Positions 10,052-22,259 of a stretch of DNA of 64,000 bases are shown in pieces. The stretch's first letter is position 1, and each line of letters begins with the position of its first letter. Below the pieces are notes generated by a model. The model was not told where the DNA came from. It ran no database searches and worked only from the letters and a program-made list of their open reading frames with translations. Origin of the DNA: Eucommia ulmoides (Eukaryota; Streptophyta; Magnoliopsida; Garryales; Eucommiaceae); assembly GCA_016647705.1 (NCBI GenBank), contig CM028338.1, forward strand, positions 25,183,077-25,247,076, read 5' to 3'. A program made the position numbers and the translations under genes.

Positions 10052-12607
10052 TGTAAGACCTCAATCGTAGCATGTACGTTATTTTAGTTGCATTTTAGAG
10101 TAACTGAAAAAATTCGGGGTGAAATTGGGTCAATAAAAATTCAAATTAAAAATCTAGGGGTCAATTCGCAAATTTAGAAACATTAAATCCAAACTTTGGG
10201 ATGTAAATTGACATTTAACTTTTAATTAAAAATTTTAAGGGTGCAATTTCAATTTAAGAAAATCTTAAAAGTGGGCTTGGACTAAAATGAAGATTTTAAG
10301 AAATTAGGGGGAGAAAAGAGTAATTTAACAAAAGTTTATTTATATATGTGTGTGTGATCATGAGTGGCCGGCCGGAAGGAGAGAGAGGAGCAGCGACGTG
10401 GCAGGAGGAGCTCAATGCTTAGACCACTAATTACATGCATATAAATATTGTTCATGCATGTAATGATCACCAAAAATCTCAAAAGAAGAACTAGAACACA
10501 GATAAGAAAGAGAGAGGATCGGAGGTGTTGGTCGATTGTTTAGTCGCAGGAGGAAGGTGTGTCGTCGTCAAATTTCAGAAGAGAGAGAAGTGGGTCGCCG
10601 TTCGATTCGATGATGGTGTGTGGTAGGGGGCCGTCGTTCAGTCGACGGTGGTGGGGGAGTCGTTCGACGGTATGTATTTTGTATGGGTGAGTTATTCAGG
10701 TCGACGATCGTGTGTGTTCGACCGGTAAGTGTGTGTGTTCAATGTCTGTTTCAGTGTGCGTATGTGTGTAGGTGGGTCGGTTATCGATCAACAGTGGTGG
10801 CGGTGACGTGAGTCAGGTGCGTCGATGGTGTTCCTCATCGACAGCGACCATTGTCCGGTCTGTGTGGGTGACCGACGTGCGTGTGTGTGTATTTTCTACT
10901 CGTTCATTGCATGGGGGTGTTCGGTTGATGATGGTCATCAACTGTGTCGTTGGGTCACCGGCGAAGTGTGTATGTGTGCGTGTGTCATCAGCGACGGGGT
11001 GTGTGTGTGAGTTTCAGCGTTTGTGTGTGTGTGAGAGAGAGAGAGATTTGTGATCATGTGGGTGGGTGTGTTCGGTTGTGGGATTGTCGATGGTGGTTGT
11101 TGATAGGTGGTGTGTGTTGTGCAGAGCTGGCGGTGAAGGTCGGCTGAGTGCGAGGTCGCCGACGGTCGAAACAGAAACGAAAGAGAGAGAGAGAGAGCGT
11201 CGGTTGGTACAGAGCGGGAAAGAAAGAGAAAAAAAGAAGAAGAAGGGAAAAAGAAAAACAGAAAGGAATTACACAAACCACCCCACTGAAAATCAAAAAC
11301 CCATCTCGTGGTCGCCAAACGATTCAGAAACAGGCTCACAAGAACCGGTGTCCCAATTGAGTGTGGTCAGTAAAGGTTTTGGAGAGCGGATAGCGAGGTG
11401 AATGTACTGTCTTCTTGCTAAATTATTTTTATATATATATACGTATGATGAAATATTGATGTACTTAAACTGTACAATGTTATAAATTATATAGATCAAG
11501 CAGGTATTTGGGTAAGTTGGTAAAATGAATTCTCGGGGTATTGTGTTGGTTCCTAAAAGAGAGTGGAAAGTAACTGATTTTCTAAGTATGTTTGGTTATC
11601 TAAAAACTAAGGTGAGAGAAATGATTTTTATTGAAATCGGTGGTACAAAGGTGAAAAAATGGGTTTTACTGAAATTGGTGATACTTTTAAAATGGAGAGT
11701 GAAAAATGTGATTTTGGAAATTCTCCCCGAAAGGGGTGTGGCTTATATTCGCCCCATAAGGGGTGTGGATTTTTGACGATATGGAGTGAAAATATATTTC
11801 TTCCTGTAAAGGATGTGGATTTTTAACTATATTGATGATGTTGACGATGTCATAGTTGTTCTCCCTGAAAGAGGTGTAAATTTTATTTCTCCCCGCAAAG
11901 AGTGTGGATTATAGTTATCCCCAAAAGGGGTGTGAATATTTCGTAGGAAGGCATTCCTACGAATGTTACGGTACCGTTGCAACTCCCGATCGTGAGGTTA
12001 AAACGATCACTATGGGTAGGCAGTGTGTGTTGTGGTGGAGTGGTGGTTTGAGATGTGTGTTTGAGATGTAATGTTTTAGTTATATTAGGTGATTTATTAT
12101 TTATTATGGTGATTGGTATTATTTTACTAGATGAGTTGGAATGGAACTTATATTTATTGTTTTATTGTCACTGCTTATATTATAGAGAATTTTACTAGTT
12201 ACGTGTTGTTTCTATACTCACGCTTGATCTATTTAGATGTTGTAGAATGAATTATTATTTTAAAAATATTTTTACTAAGAAGGTAGTATACTCGTAGATA
12301 AAATAGTTAGGAGTCGGTCGGTCCCCTACTGGCGCCAGATAGAGTTATGCGGGTCACGCAAAGGAATCATTTGAGGAAAATTTTGGAGACGAGATATCAT
12401 AAATGAAATCTAAGTGACGTTCAGGGGATTTATTTGATTGTATTTATATTCGGGATGGTGTATCCCTATCAGATGGGACTATTATATGTGTTGTATAGAT
12501 TTACAATTTTGTTATTGACGTATTGAACTTGGCTAGTCAGTTGGGCGGTGTCATGTCTACGTCACGCCGGCCCCACATGACGGGTGTTCGGGGTGGGGTG
12601 TGTGACA
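10052..12607 (+). mobile_element. Plus-strand solo LTR of a Ty3/gypsy chromovirus-like element
   Basis: Starts TGTAAGACCTCAATCG, ends GGGGTGTGTGACA, and is flanked by ACAAA on both sides (10047-10051 and 12608-12612), a perfect five-base target duplication. The length of 2556 bp, the AT-rich U3 with 'colinear' A/T words, the TATA-like stretch near 10337 and the GC-rich GT/GA-repeat leader fit Tekay/Del-type LTRs. There is no internal coding region, so it is a solo LTR left by recombination between two LTRs. ORFs at 10620-11401 on both strands are simple-sequence readings of the leader and are rejected. Confidence 0.72.
11723..11937 (+). repeat. Run of short hairpin repeats (CCCC-NAAA-GGGG) inside the solo LTR
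   Basis: About six imperfect copies of a unit like CTCCCCGAAAGGGGTGTGG occur at roughly 11723, 11751, 11801, 11860, 11889 and 11918. Three copies keep perfect four-base-pair stems with GAAA, ATAA or AAAA loops; the others have one or two substitutions, some compensated. The matching place in the minus-strand LTR (about 13125-13225) also carries three copies of a different short repeat. Confidence 0.65.
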
Positions 12608-13124
12608 ACAAAAGTTCGAAACACAAATTATAAACAATTGGCCCGACTGCCTCAAAAGCAGCACTACCCTTTGACTTTATCTAACGCTAGTAGTGGACCC
12701 TTATTTATTTAGAGTACCTAAGACAAAATATTTTATCGGTATACTGTCTTTATAATACAAAAATAATTTATGAATCAAGTATAATTATCAAACACCACTT
12801 TTCAAAACGGAATATAATAATAACCACACACTAAACCGAAATAAAATTTTACACCTATAATTATAATAAAACAAATGCATTTAAATCAATTAATCAAATT
12901 ACTTTGATATTTAATAAAATACCACATGCAAACTTCCCTACTAGACATATGATCATTTCATCTCACGATATAACGGTATCGTAACCTATACAACTGTGCA
13001 ATCTAAGGTTGTGATTAGTGTTAGGGTCATTTAATATATCCAATTGTAGGAATCAACACGTGGTATAAACTACCATAGCATGATGATAATCATCATCGTT
13101 AACAACAACAACAACAACAATCAC

Positions 13125-13225
13125 CTGCAGGATTTGCCCTCTTGTCAAGTCACAATACAATGTCTTGCAAGACATGTCCTCCTGTTTAGATCAACGGCAT
13201 CTTGTAGGACATACCCTCCTGTCGG
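13125..13225 (-). repeat. Three copies of a short repeat in the minus-strand LTR
   Basis: On the minus strand ACAGGAGGGTATGTCCTACA, ACAGGAGGACATGTCTTGCA and ACAAGAGGGCAAATCCTGCA follow each other at about 35-45 bp spacing. Each has an internal short inverted repeat (AGGA..TCCT). They sit at the position equivalent to the hairpin repeats of the plus-strand solo LTR. Confidence 0.55.
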
Positions 13226-13822
13226 AACCACACTATGGCATGGTAGTATAATAATAAAAATCACTCTTCATATTTAAGCATTTACTTAATCTATTTAATG
13301 TTATAAAATAATTCATTTTAATAAATCTTTTCTTTTTACACTCTAATACGAAAATATAATTTGGTAATTTACATAGAAGACAATACACTCACCTTAAAAA
13401 TTGCGCTACTAAAAGTTTATCGTCGAAATACTATCGTAGTCGACGTCGCCTGGGAACCTAACGATGACAGGGTCTAAACTAAAAATTTATCTAATAAGAC
13501 TAAATATGAAATGAAATGCATGGAATGTAAGATAATTAACTAAATACACTATTTCTAAGTCCCAAAATAATTTTTCGAAAGATATAAAATTATAACATAC
13601 CCCTTTTAAAATCTAACCTTTTTACTCAACAATTAAAAATTATAAATCAAGTATTATTTCAAATTATTTCTCTACTAAATAATTCAATTAACTTATTAAA
13701 ACTAATGAAATTGACTATGGTCAAAATAATAAAAACATCTCAATAGTTAAACTAAAATAATTTGAATATACTAATTTTACTAAACAAAATAATTTCAATT
13801 AAAAATTATATATATACATACA

Positions 13823-13867
13823 TATATATATACACACACACACACATACACACACACACACACACAT
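13823..13867. repeat. (CA)n/(TA)n microsatellite
   Basis: Alternating TA followed by CA dinucleotides with few interruptions. Confidence 0.9.
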
Positions 13868-14099
13868 TCTATAAATCATAACATATTTACATTTTGAGAC
13901 ATTTCGAGCTGTCAGATCGAATATCTGACGGTTGAGATCAAATCTGGACACATTATACATTTTAGACATTTTAGACCGTTGGATTGAATATCTAACAATT
14001 GAGATTATATAATATCAGGAGATATTTTTGACCGTGAGATTAATTTTGATTGGATGGTCAAGATCAAATCCATTTTGAAAAATACCTAAAAATATCGGC

Positions 14100-16240
14100 A
14101 AATTTCTCAATTTCCTAACAAATATCCGTATTTTCTTCTGACCTAATCAATCTCCATATCCCTCGCCGTATCTTACCAGCTGACCTTAATCATTCCTAAC
14201 AAAATATGATCTAATATTTCCTCTTCGCAATTGCACCAGTCTTCTTTCGCAATCCCTTTATTCCTTTTCGATTGCAATCCCCCCGTTCCTCTTCCCAATC
14301 CCTCAGCTCAGCCTTTGATCTCCATTCACTAGATAATTTAGAAATTTCTCAAACTTTACTTTTTTATTTGATTTTTCACTTCGAATCTTTGCATCGGCTC
14401 CATCTCTTCATCGGTAATGATCCATTGGAGTAAATCCACAACAACCTTCACCCTCCCAACCCACGTTGTCGTTACAGCATGAGCAACACAACGAGGGTCC
14501 ATCTCCAGATCGACTCTCTAGCCTCCACACAACCATACTTCCTTCAATTGGGCATCATCGCCTTGCGAAACAACCAAACCGATTAGGTATCCATACTGGC
14601 GATAACAAAATCGAGGGCTATCCGTTGTTGTCTAATTTTTCATGAAACAGGACAATAGATCATCAGACGAAGTCAGTTGATGGGCAATGAGAGCTTCCGT
14701 CACGTAACACCAGATTCGCACAGAGGTATACGCTAGATTTCATCCTCTAGATTTGCCATCACTAACGCCAACTCCTCCGCTTTGGTATTACCCTTTCTTT
14801 ACCATTATTTTGTTTGGTTTAACAATGTTCCACACCTTTTTTTATTCATTTTTAGGGCCAATAATTTGTATATTTGACTTAGATTTTGGGGAAATCATTG
14901 CACATGGCTTGGATTTCAATGTGTGCGCCTAGAACTTGCCCTGATGCTGTAGAGAGGTAAAACTAATTGAAATGTTGCATTTGTTCATCATTTGTCATTG
15001 TTTGATTCTGTTTTAGAGTTTTTTGTTTCATTTTGTTTAGTGATTTAATTTGATTTGTTTGATTTGATTAGGTATTAGGTATTTTGATTTGATTTCTTGA
15101 TTGCAAGGATTTGATTCATTTTAAGGATTTTACCCCATTCTTGAATTTATTTGTTTTAGTGATTTTTATTTGATTTTTCGTTTAGGTATTTTGATTTGAT
15201 TTCTTTGTTTTCAGATATCCAAGTAAAAAGTTTTTTATGGACAACATAATAGCAAGAGGTAAGTCAATTAGCCTAACATATATATGCTTATTTGACTAAT
15301 CCTATTTGGGGTTTCAATATTTTGCTCCAATTAAAATTATATCACATGTTATATGTGTATCCATGTACAATCACCATTACATGTTAGGTGGCCTAAACCT
15401 CTATTTTTTGGATTTCTCTTGCCTTGCCTCTAAAATTAGTTGTCTAGATTGTGATTTCAAGAATAATTTTAACGATGATTTGTGAATTTTGAAGGAGCAG
15501 ATACAATACAATTTGCTTTGAGAAATTGATGTTGTTTAGATTGTGATTACTAGAATAATGTTGACAATCATTGGTGAATTTAAGCAACCCATGTGATTTG
15601 CAATTGGTTTTTTTTCTCTTTGCATATTTTGAGCATAATGCCCATTGACATTATTAATTAGTTGTTGCCAGCTATAGTTGGGGACTCATAAGTTATTTGT
15701 TAAGATCAATGTGAAATTTTAATTATTATTAGTTTCATTACTGCAGGTTCATCTGATGCACCTTCTATAGGCACCACTGTTAAGCCAACTGTTGTTTCGA
15801 CTTAGAAAGGTGCTGAAGTCATCTAGAAAGCTCCATCTTCTAATGTTCATACTACCAGTTCTAACACCAAGGCCCCTACAATCCCTTCAAAGGGAATGCT
15901 TTGATTATTATACGTTAAGTGGTTGGTATTTTTTACTTCGTCGAATTTCCAATCTGGGATGTTTTGACTTGATTAATTGGATTTAATAAGATTATTCCTA
16001 ATTTGATTTTATGTTTCATACTCCAGGACATGCATTTAGATCATTACTATTTTATATTTTTTTTAAAAAAAATCTTTAGTTTCTAAATTAATGTTCATTA
16101 AGCCATATTTTAGATCCAACTGATAGTGTCAAAAGGTTTAACGTCCTGTTTGGTTCTTATTTTACAGGTGTTAAATAACAGGGCACATGTTGTATTCAAA
16201 TTTCATACATTCCTTCATTGATGTGAAGATCTGCCACCAC
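14100..16240 (+). other. Non-coding block with exon-like fragments, origin unknown
   Basis: No complete gene is supported. Several exon-like pieces with plant splice signals are visible on the plus strand: one ending in GAGAG|GTAAAAC near 14956, one at about 15215-15258 between TTTTCAG and GTAAGT (readable YPSKKFFMDNIIARG), and one from 15747 after ACTGCAG, readable as SSDAPSIGTTVKP with later in-frame stops. I do not recognise the source. Because the next fragment is a clear piece of a housekeeping gene, this whole block may be a collection of captured gene fragments (Pack-MULE or Helitron-like). Confidence 0.35.
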
Positions 16241-16241
16241 A

Positions 16242-16730
16242 ATGTCAACTGTCAGTGTCGATCAAGACCACCTATTCGAGGCCCTAAGTCGTACTTATAG
16301 TGAGTTCACTATTCTCTTTCCAATCATCTTCATTCCCAAACATAGCATATGTTTGGTTGTAAATCCTCACCATCTTCATTTAGCAGCAGAAGAATTTGAA
16401 GTTTTGGGATTCACCTTCGCGATTGAGCTCGATGGTGTATTGAGCTCGATGACTTTGTAAGCGCTTATGCAACCCATTTTTTTATCTTAAGTTATTCATT
16501 GTTTTAGTTTCTTTCTAACTTTTTCATTGGTATCGTGTGGCATATTTCGGCATATATTTATGTTTATAAATTTTTTGTTGTAATTGTGTCCTCTATTTTG
16601 AATGCAGACTACAAAGAAGGTAATAATTCGAAATGAAAAGCATCTGGAAGAAGGCTCCGAAGACGAAGAAGTCATATACAAATCGAAGTTTTGACGAACA
16701 ATTATTTTTGACGAATAGTATTCCTAACGC
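16242..16730 (+). pseudogene. Fragment of phenylalanine--tRNA ligase beta subunit (first two to three exons)
   Basis: The start MSTVSVDQDHLFEALSRTY is the N-terminus of plant cytosolic PheRS beta. An 80-bp AT-rich intron (GTGAGTTC...TTTAGCAG, about 16298-16383) follows, then EEFEVLGFTFAIELD, then an intron from about 16457 to 16606 (GTAAGC...TGCAG), then TTKKVIIRNEKHLEEGSEDE and VIYK. A 17-bp tandem duplication (ATTGAGCTCGATG twice) breaks the frame, and the last part needs a one-base shift before it stops at about 16720. The real subunit is about 600 residues, so only roughly the first 60 are here. Introns are retained, so it was copied as DNA, not as cDNA. Confidence 0.75.
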
Positions 16731-17985
16731 TGTTATCATCTGGTAATGCATAAAATGGATACCTAAGATTAGTTGTTTGCTATTTTGTTTTCCTTTTAAT
16801 ATAATAATATAGCAATTACAGGTGGTCTTTGTTGATGTATAGATTTTTTGTTTATTTAAAAATTGATGTTTTCTAGAGATAGTGAAAAAAATATAATAAG
16901 GTGTTCCTCAATGATGATGATAAATGATGAAATTCTTATTTTTAACCATTATATTGAAAACTTTTGTTTACTATAATTTCTTAAATAATTGGGTATCATG
17001 TGATATAAGAGCTGGAACTTTTATTTTTGTTTTTTACACAAATAGTCAAAAGTGTTTTTGAAATAATTTATCTGAATAAATTCACAGTTGGTGATAAATC
17101 AGTAAGATTTAGACGAAAAAATGATATTCAAAAAATTGAATATCATTTGTTATAATAAATAATATTTTGTCCAATAGTTATGTCTATTTTTTTTACAAAT
17201 TAATAATAAGTTAAGACTTAAGAATTATCGGGAAGTTATTGCTAATATAAAATTAAAATGAAAAATGAAAAATAAGTAAAAAGAGGAAAAATGTCAAGGT
17301 CTAACGTAGTTGTGCAATGTATGTATGAGGCTATATGAACCACATGTTAAACCCCTGAGATTTTGTGTTAGATTAAATAGAAGTTTTTGCGTTCAAATCT
17401 CAACACTACTGAATTTATATTTTAAGCTTGGCATTGGTGAGATGCGTGTATTTCCTGCTTATAATCTTGGTGGAAGTAACTCTTGGTCATTGGTAGTGTG
17501 GTTATCCTCATTCAGCTTAAAAAATTATAAAAAAATTCTCATATTTTTTTCGTGGTCTGTTAACTACTGGTATCTTAAGCTGAAATTCAACCAGAAGGGT
17601 GGCATGCTTAAAATAAACAGTGTCTTAATACTATTTTTAGTTTCGTAAATCTCCTTTATTGTATACAATTTTATTCTCTTGCTGCTATTTTTTTATGTTT
17701 CATATTATGTCAAATGTTGCTCATATGGAAAGTGTAGCGGGTGATAATTTCAAGAAATAAGAATATTTCAACATCAGTTTACTTTCGATGTAAGATTGAA
17801 ATGTCCAGTTTGTTAATTCTGTAGTTTTTTGTTTTTCTTTTTTGTTTAAATCTTTTTAAATTTGTGTTTTTTTGGATTCAATATAAATTAAATTCTTTTT
17901 TTTTTTTCTAGGTGGTGACAATGGTTCAGTACAAGACTGTTAAAGAGTAGAGATTTATCTAAAATATTTAAGGTAAGTTTTAGAA
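16731..17985. other. AT-rich DNA, no gene
   Basis: No coding sequence is supported. The ORF at 17310-17648 has a Phe/Leu/Ser-rich translation from AT-rich DNA with no recognisable motif and is rejected. Confidence 0.5.
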
Positions 17986-20250
17986 GCCATGGATGGTGTG
18001 TTTAGTAGCCATGGATGGTGGGTTTCAATGTCAGTTTTTTCCCCCTGATTTTGCATTGTGTATTAGTGATATTATTAAGTTTATATTGTATTGTGTTCAT
18101 TTGAAAATATAAGATCTGAAAATGTTTGTAAAAACAAAGGAGACTTCATCATTTTTTTTTTAAAATATTACCCCATAATTTTCATTGTGTATTAGTGTGC
18201 ATTGAAAACCATTACGATATTTATTGTCTTATTATTGTCTTTATTTGAAAATAGGAATTTGAATTTTGGATTGTATAAACAAAGATGATTGTAATTTTTT
18301 TTTATTACCATGTATTTTTTTTTACTACATTATTATTGTTCATTTGAAAACAATTGTCCGTTATTGGTTGTTGGTTACTGATTATTGGTTGTATTCATTT
18401 GAAAATAGAAGTTGACAATTTAATTATGTTGTCTAAAAAATGTATTCTATCAATTCTTTGAGTTTTTTTATCCAGTATTCTCTATACCGGTTGCGTACAT
18501 TTGAATTGTAAATTTATGACTAATTTTTTTTTCTTTCTATCGTATTGTTTAAATGTGCTTAATTTATTGTGTTATTTTCTATATTAAATTAACTATTAAA
18601 CTAAAAAAAATGAAAATTCGTGCCTTCAGAAGGTATGGATTAAATTTAGGGTTCACAATTTATATTTATTTCAGCTAAAATTGTTGAATTTTGACCCGAC
18701 ATCAGTTTTAAATTGTGTTTCAAGATCATATTGGTTTCGTAAAATAACCAGAAATGGATTTGAGTTTAGTTATTTTAGGTAAAAGTGAATTTCTTCTCTT
18801 AGATTGTAGTTTATACACATTGTATAGGCATTGCATGTATATAGAATTGTTCTCAATAATTGTTTGTTTTAAATCAAGTGTTTGAAATCATTTTTGTTTA
18901 TTGAACAAATTGGTTCTAGAATGAACTTGATGTAATTGTAGTTAAATCAAAGAAGTGCAAGCTGACTTTTGTTGGTAAAGAATAAAACTGAAATCATATA
19001 GAAAGTAATATTTCTTTCTCATTTTAAATTGTGGAGTTCTTTTTCTATTTCTATTTGTTTAAACTTTTTTTTTTTTAAATTTAATTCTTTTCCATGGGAT
19101 TATGTTTTATTTTTATTTTTAATTTTAATCCTTTCTTATGGGACTATTTTATTTTATTTTTTTGAATTATTAATTAATTAGTTGCATGTGTGAAATGTAG
19201 AAATGAAGTAATGAGATTTGGATGACAAAAAGTATTTTTTGCTTTGATTATATTCCGGTTTAACTTAGGCTTAACTGTGGTACTATTTTACTATTTATTG
19301 GATATTGATTGTGTTGTATTTGTAATATACATTATTAGTTGATGATATTTAAATATTAATTATTGTTGATATTTTAATAAGTTAGTGTGGAATGTTGTAT
19401 AAACAGAAGATATTATATCAAATTTCTTTTAGATTCAATTTTTTTCACACTTGTGCCTTCAAAAACAGGTTATACGCTAGGTTATCTCAAAATGTTGTAT
19501 ATACAGCCAAAGTTATGTTGTATATATAGTGGTTGGTTGTATATATAGCGGTCCTTATTTTTAAACTCATGCCTTTTGTCCTCAAAATGTTATATATATA
19601 ACATAGATTAAGTCAATCGGTTTTTGGTTTTAGATATGTGACGATCTTTGCTTCGATTGGGTTGAGGCGGTTATAGAATGGCCACTCCGACGAAGACAAC
19701 CACAGTACATATGATGTTTCTATATTTTCTCAGTCCATAGATGTGAATTTATACATGTTTAATTCATGATTGCGAAGTTCAAACTTCATCTGTTCGTACT
19801 GTTTGATCTCAATTGTAGTTTATCATTTGATTATGATTGTCACTATTCATAATATATGCGTGTGTGCATGCATAGTTTTAGATTTTGGAGTTTTGTTCGA
19901 GCTTCTTTGAAGAAGTCTTTCGATGGTGTATTATTGTTGATTCAAAATTTTGGTGTTGATTACTTAGTTATGGTTGTGTTGGTTAGTATTGTGTTTGGTG
20001 GTTATTGGTTGTGTGAAATGGTATGTTATTGTTGTGTTTATTTAAAAACAAGAGTTCAAATTTTGAAAATGGTGTATAAACGAAGGAAATTATTTCAATT
20101 TTTTTTCTTATATACATGTTATTAGTTGTGTGATTATTTTTGTTAGTTATTATTATTAATATTTAATTGTTATTATTATAAATAGGTGCAAAATATTGTA
20201 TATACAAAGGAATTTATGTCTTTTTTTTGGGGGGTTTTAGACTCATGCCT
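17986..20250 (+). repeat. Degenerate repeat tract with a recurring TTCATTTGAAAATA word
   Basis: A word close to TTGTGTTCATTTGAAAATA recurs at about 18089, 18237, 18340, 18389 and 20030, each time followed by a segment containing GTATAAAC-AAAGGA-like sequence. A second word, TGTTGTATA(T/A)ACA, recurs around 19395-19520 and 20189. At the left edge AGCCATGGATGGTG is tandemly duplicated (17985-18020). The pattern suggests an old tandem array of units of about 130 bp. No gene; the ORF at 19856-20125 is part of the array. Confidence 0.45.
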
Positions 20251-20251
20251 T

Positions 20252-20253
20252 TA

Positions 20254-20321
<68 letters not shown>

Positions 20322-20322
20322 G
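20252..20322. repeat. (CA)n(TA)n microsatellite
   Basis: About 25 CA units followed by about 10 TA units, interrupted only at the CA/TA junction. Confidence 0.95.
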
Positions 20323-20489
20323 CATGATAAAAGGAAGACTTAGTCGAGAAAGAGATGGGTAGGAGAAGCCAAGCCAAATCAATGATCTAAGTGGTAGAGT
20401 AGAAAGAGAGTTTTGCCTTATATATATAAAGGGAAAGAATTATTTATTGTTATTAATTAATTTATTTATTTCCTTTTTTGTTGGCTTAA

Positions 20490-22255
20490 TCTTCTAAGGA
20501 CACATAAACTGTTGATCCCAAGATTTTAATGGATAATTAAGTGTTGATATTTTTTGTAGAACTAATGGATTTGTTGAGTGTTTGTGTTTAAATTTAAAAG
20601 AGTTACATTCAAGATTAAATCATTAAGTAATTACGAAGGATGCAGAGATTATATTATCATGAAGAAATTGTTGAAGATGCTAAGGATGCAAAGAGACTGA
20701 CAAAGTTTTGGGCATTAAGAGACTGAAGATTTTAAAGAATCTATGTGAAAATAACTCAGATTAATTTTTACTCTTAATGTATCCCGATTATGATCACACA
20801 TGACACAAAAATAATTTTATGATTATATATGTTTTTGATAGGATCCTAATTTGTTAAACATATTTGTTCCTATATGAAATTAAAGAAGAAATATTGATTT
20901 AAAAAAGATTAGAAATTAAAATTGATTTAAAGTGAAGGGGCAAAAACGTTGAAGAGTTGAGTTAAAAATTGATTAAGGAAGAGAAGTTCCAATAGGATCG
21001 GTCAATCGACCAATATGGTTCGGTTAACCGATGAGAATGAGCTGGGAAATAGTTTAGTCTTTGAATCGTTAGGTCAACAGCTAGGTTGACCTATGGCCAA
21101 AGGTGAAACTCTTTGAATCGTTAGGTCGATAGACCAAAGTGGAGCGGTTGACTTACCATAGCTGGATTTTGGCCTGGAAAACTCTCTGAATCATTTGGTC
21201 GACAAACCAAATGGTAGCGGTTGACCGACAAGCTAGAACTTTTGGCTTGGGCTACAACATGAATCGATCGGTCGACCTGTGGTGATTGGTCGGTCAACCG
21301 ATTATTTGGTTTCAGGTTTAGAGGATTTCGTGGTTTTTTTCCAAAAAGTAATCGTTTTATGGTTAAGATCAGAGAGATATCTTAGGGATTTGATGTTATT
21401 TGAAATATGTGATTGATATTTTGATATCCATATAGATATGGTTTATATAATTTAATTATTTCTTAAATTGAAGCCTGCAATACTTTCTATTCTATCTAAT
21501 TGAGTTTGAGAAAATATTTGAGAGACTAAATTGAATATTTTAAAAGATATAATTGAGTGAATTGAACCAAGATTGAGTTATAATGATATAATAGGTCTAT
21601 AAGTGCAATTAATTGTTATGATATGTGGGAACTAGCCATTGGAGGGCTTATTTTAATTCCCAATAAATAGACCTGCGTTTTTAAGATTCCAATAATCCCA
21701 AACAATCAAATTTTAAGAGCTATTCAGTTTCTGAACTTTCTGAGAGTGATCATTTTGAATTCATACTGAGTGTATTATAAAATAATTCTTGAGAATTGCT
21801 CTTGTGAAAATTTGATGTGGATTATTGCTACTACCGATTTGGAGTTTCATTATTATTCATACTTTATTCATTCGGTAAATTCCTAGTGAGATCATTCCAG
21901 GTCTTTGTTGATAATTGTTGTTTTCTATTATTGTTTACTACTTGAAATATAGATCTTTGAAATCGTTTTTTTGAACTTTAATTGATTGAAATTGTTTTGA
22001 AACGATTTCTTGTGAAAATTTGATTACGTGTTAAATTGTGTGCTCCTCGTTTTTATTAAAATCAGATTTTGAAATTCTTACTATATTTTTATCACTAGTA
22101 TCGGGATATTAATTGAGTTTAAATTAATCTGGGGTGGTAGAAGCTCGGAGTGAGAAAAAACTTATCAATTTTGTAATTGGTGAGTTGTGTGCGGATTAGA
22201 TACTATTGAGAGTATCTAATTAGGGGTAACTGGTTTTAATCTTTTTTGACAAAGA
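20490..22255 (+). mobile_element. Partial copy of a long-inverted-repeat element (plus orientation)
   Basis: Segments of this stretch reappear, inverted, in the element on its right: 20490-21350 corresponds to the minus strand of about 24420-23650, and 21350-22250 to the minus strand of about 23640-22800. Shared blocks include GGATCCTAATT near an ACACATGACA word and TTTTTATCACTAGT..GGGATATTAATTGA. It lacks the terminal repeat on the left, and its right terminal repeat is cut off at about 22250 where the second copy begins. No coding region is seen. Confidence 0.6.
21050..21305 (+). repeat. Minisatellite-like repeats with GTCGAC/GGTCAACC words
   Basis: Four imperfect units begin near 21056, 21110, 21182 and 21259 with TTTGAATCGTTAGGTC-like sequence, each followed by a (G/C)GTTGACC-type word. 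The inverted partner at 23780-23930 has a similar but more regular 52-bp unit. Confidence 0.6.
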
Positions 22256-22259
22256 GATT

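Noticed and set aside
10620..11401. Several overlapping ORFs on both strands
   Set aside because: They read GT-, GA- and CT-rich simple sequence in the leader of a solo LTR; no domain or codon signal.
9788..12607. Solo LTR from 9788 to 12607 with ACAAA flanks
   Set aside because: Also flanked by ACAAA and TG...CA, but the start at 10052 (TGTAAGACC with typical U3) fits the plus-strand LTR better, and 9788 fits the end of a minus-strand LTR. The alternative cannot be fully excluded.
17310..17648. 112-codon ORF
   Set aside because: AT-rich chance ORF with no motif or splice context.
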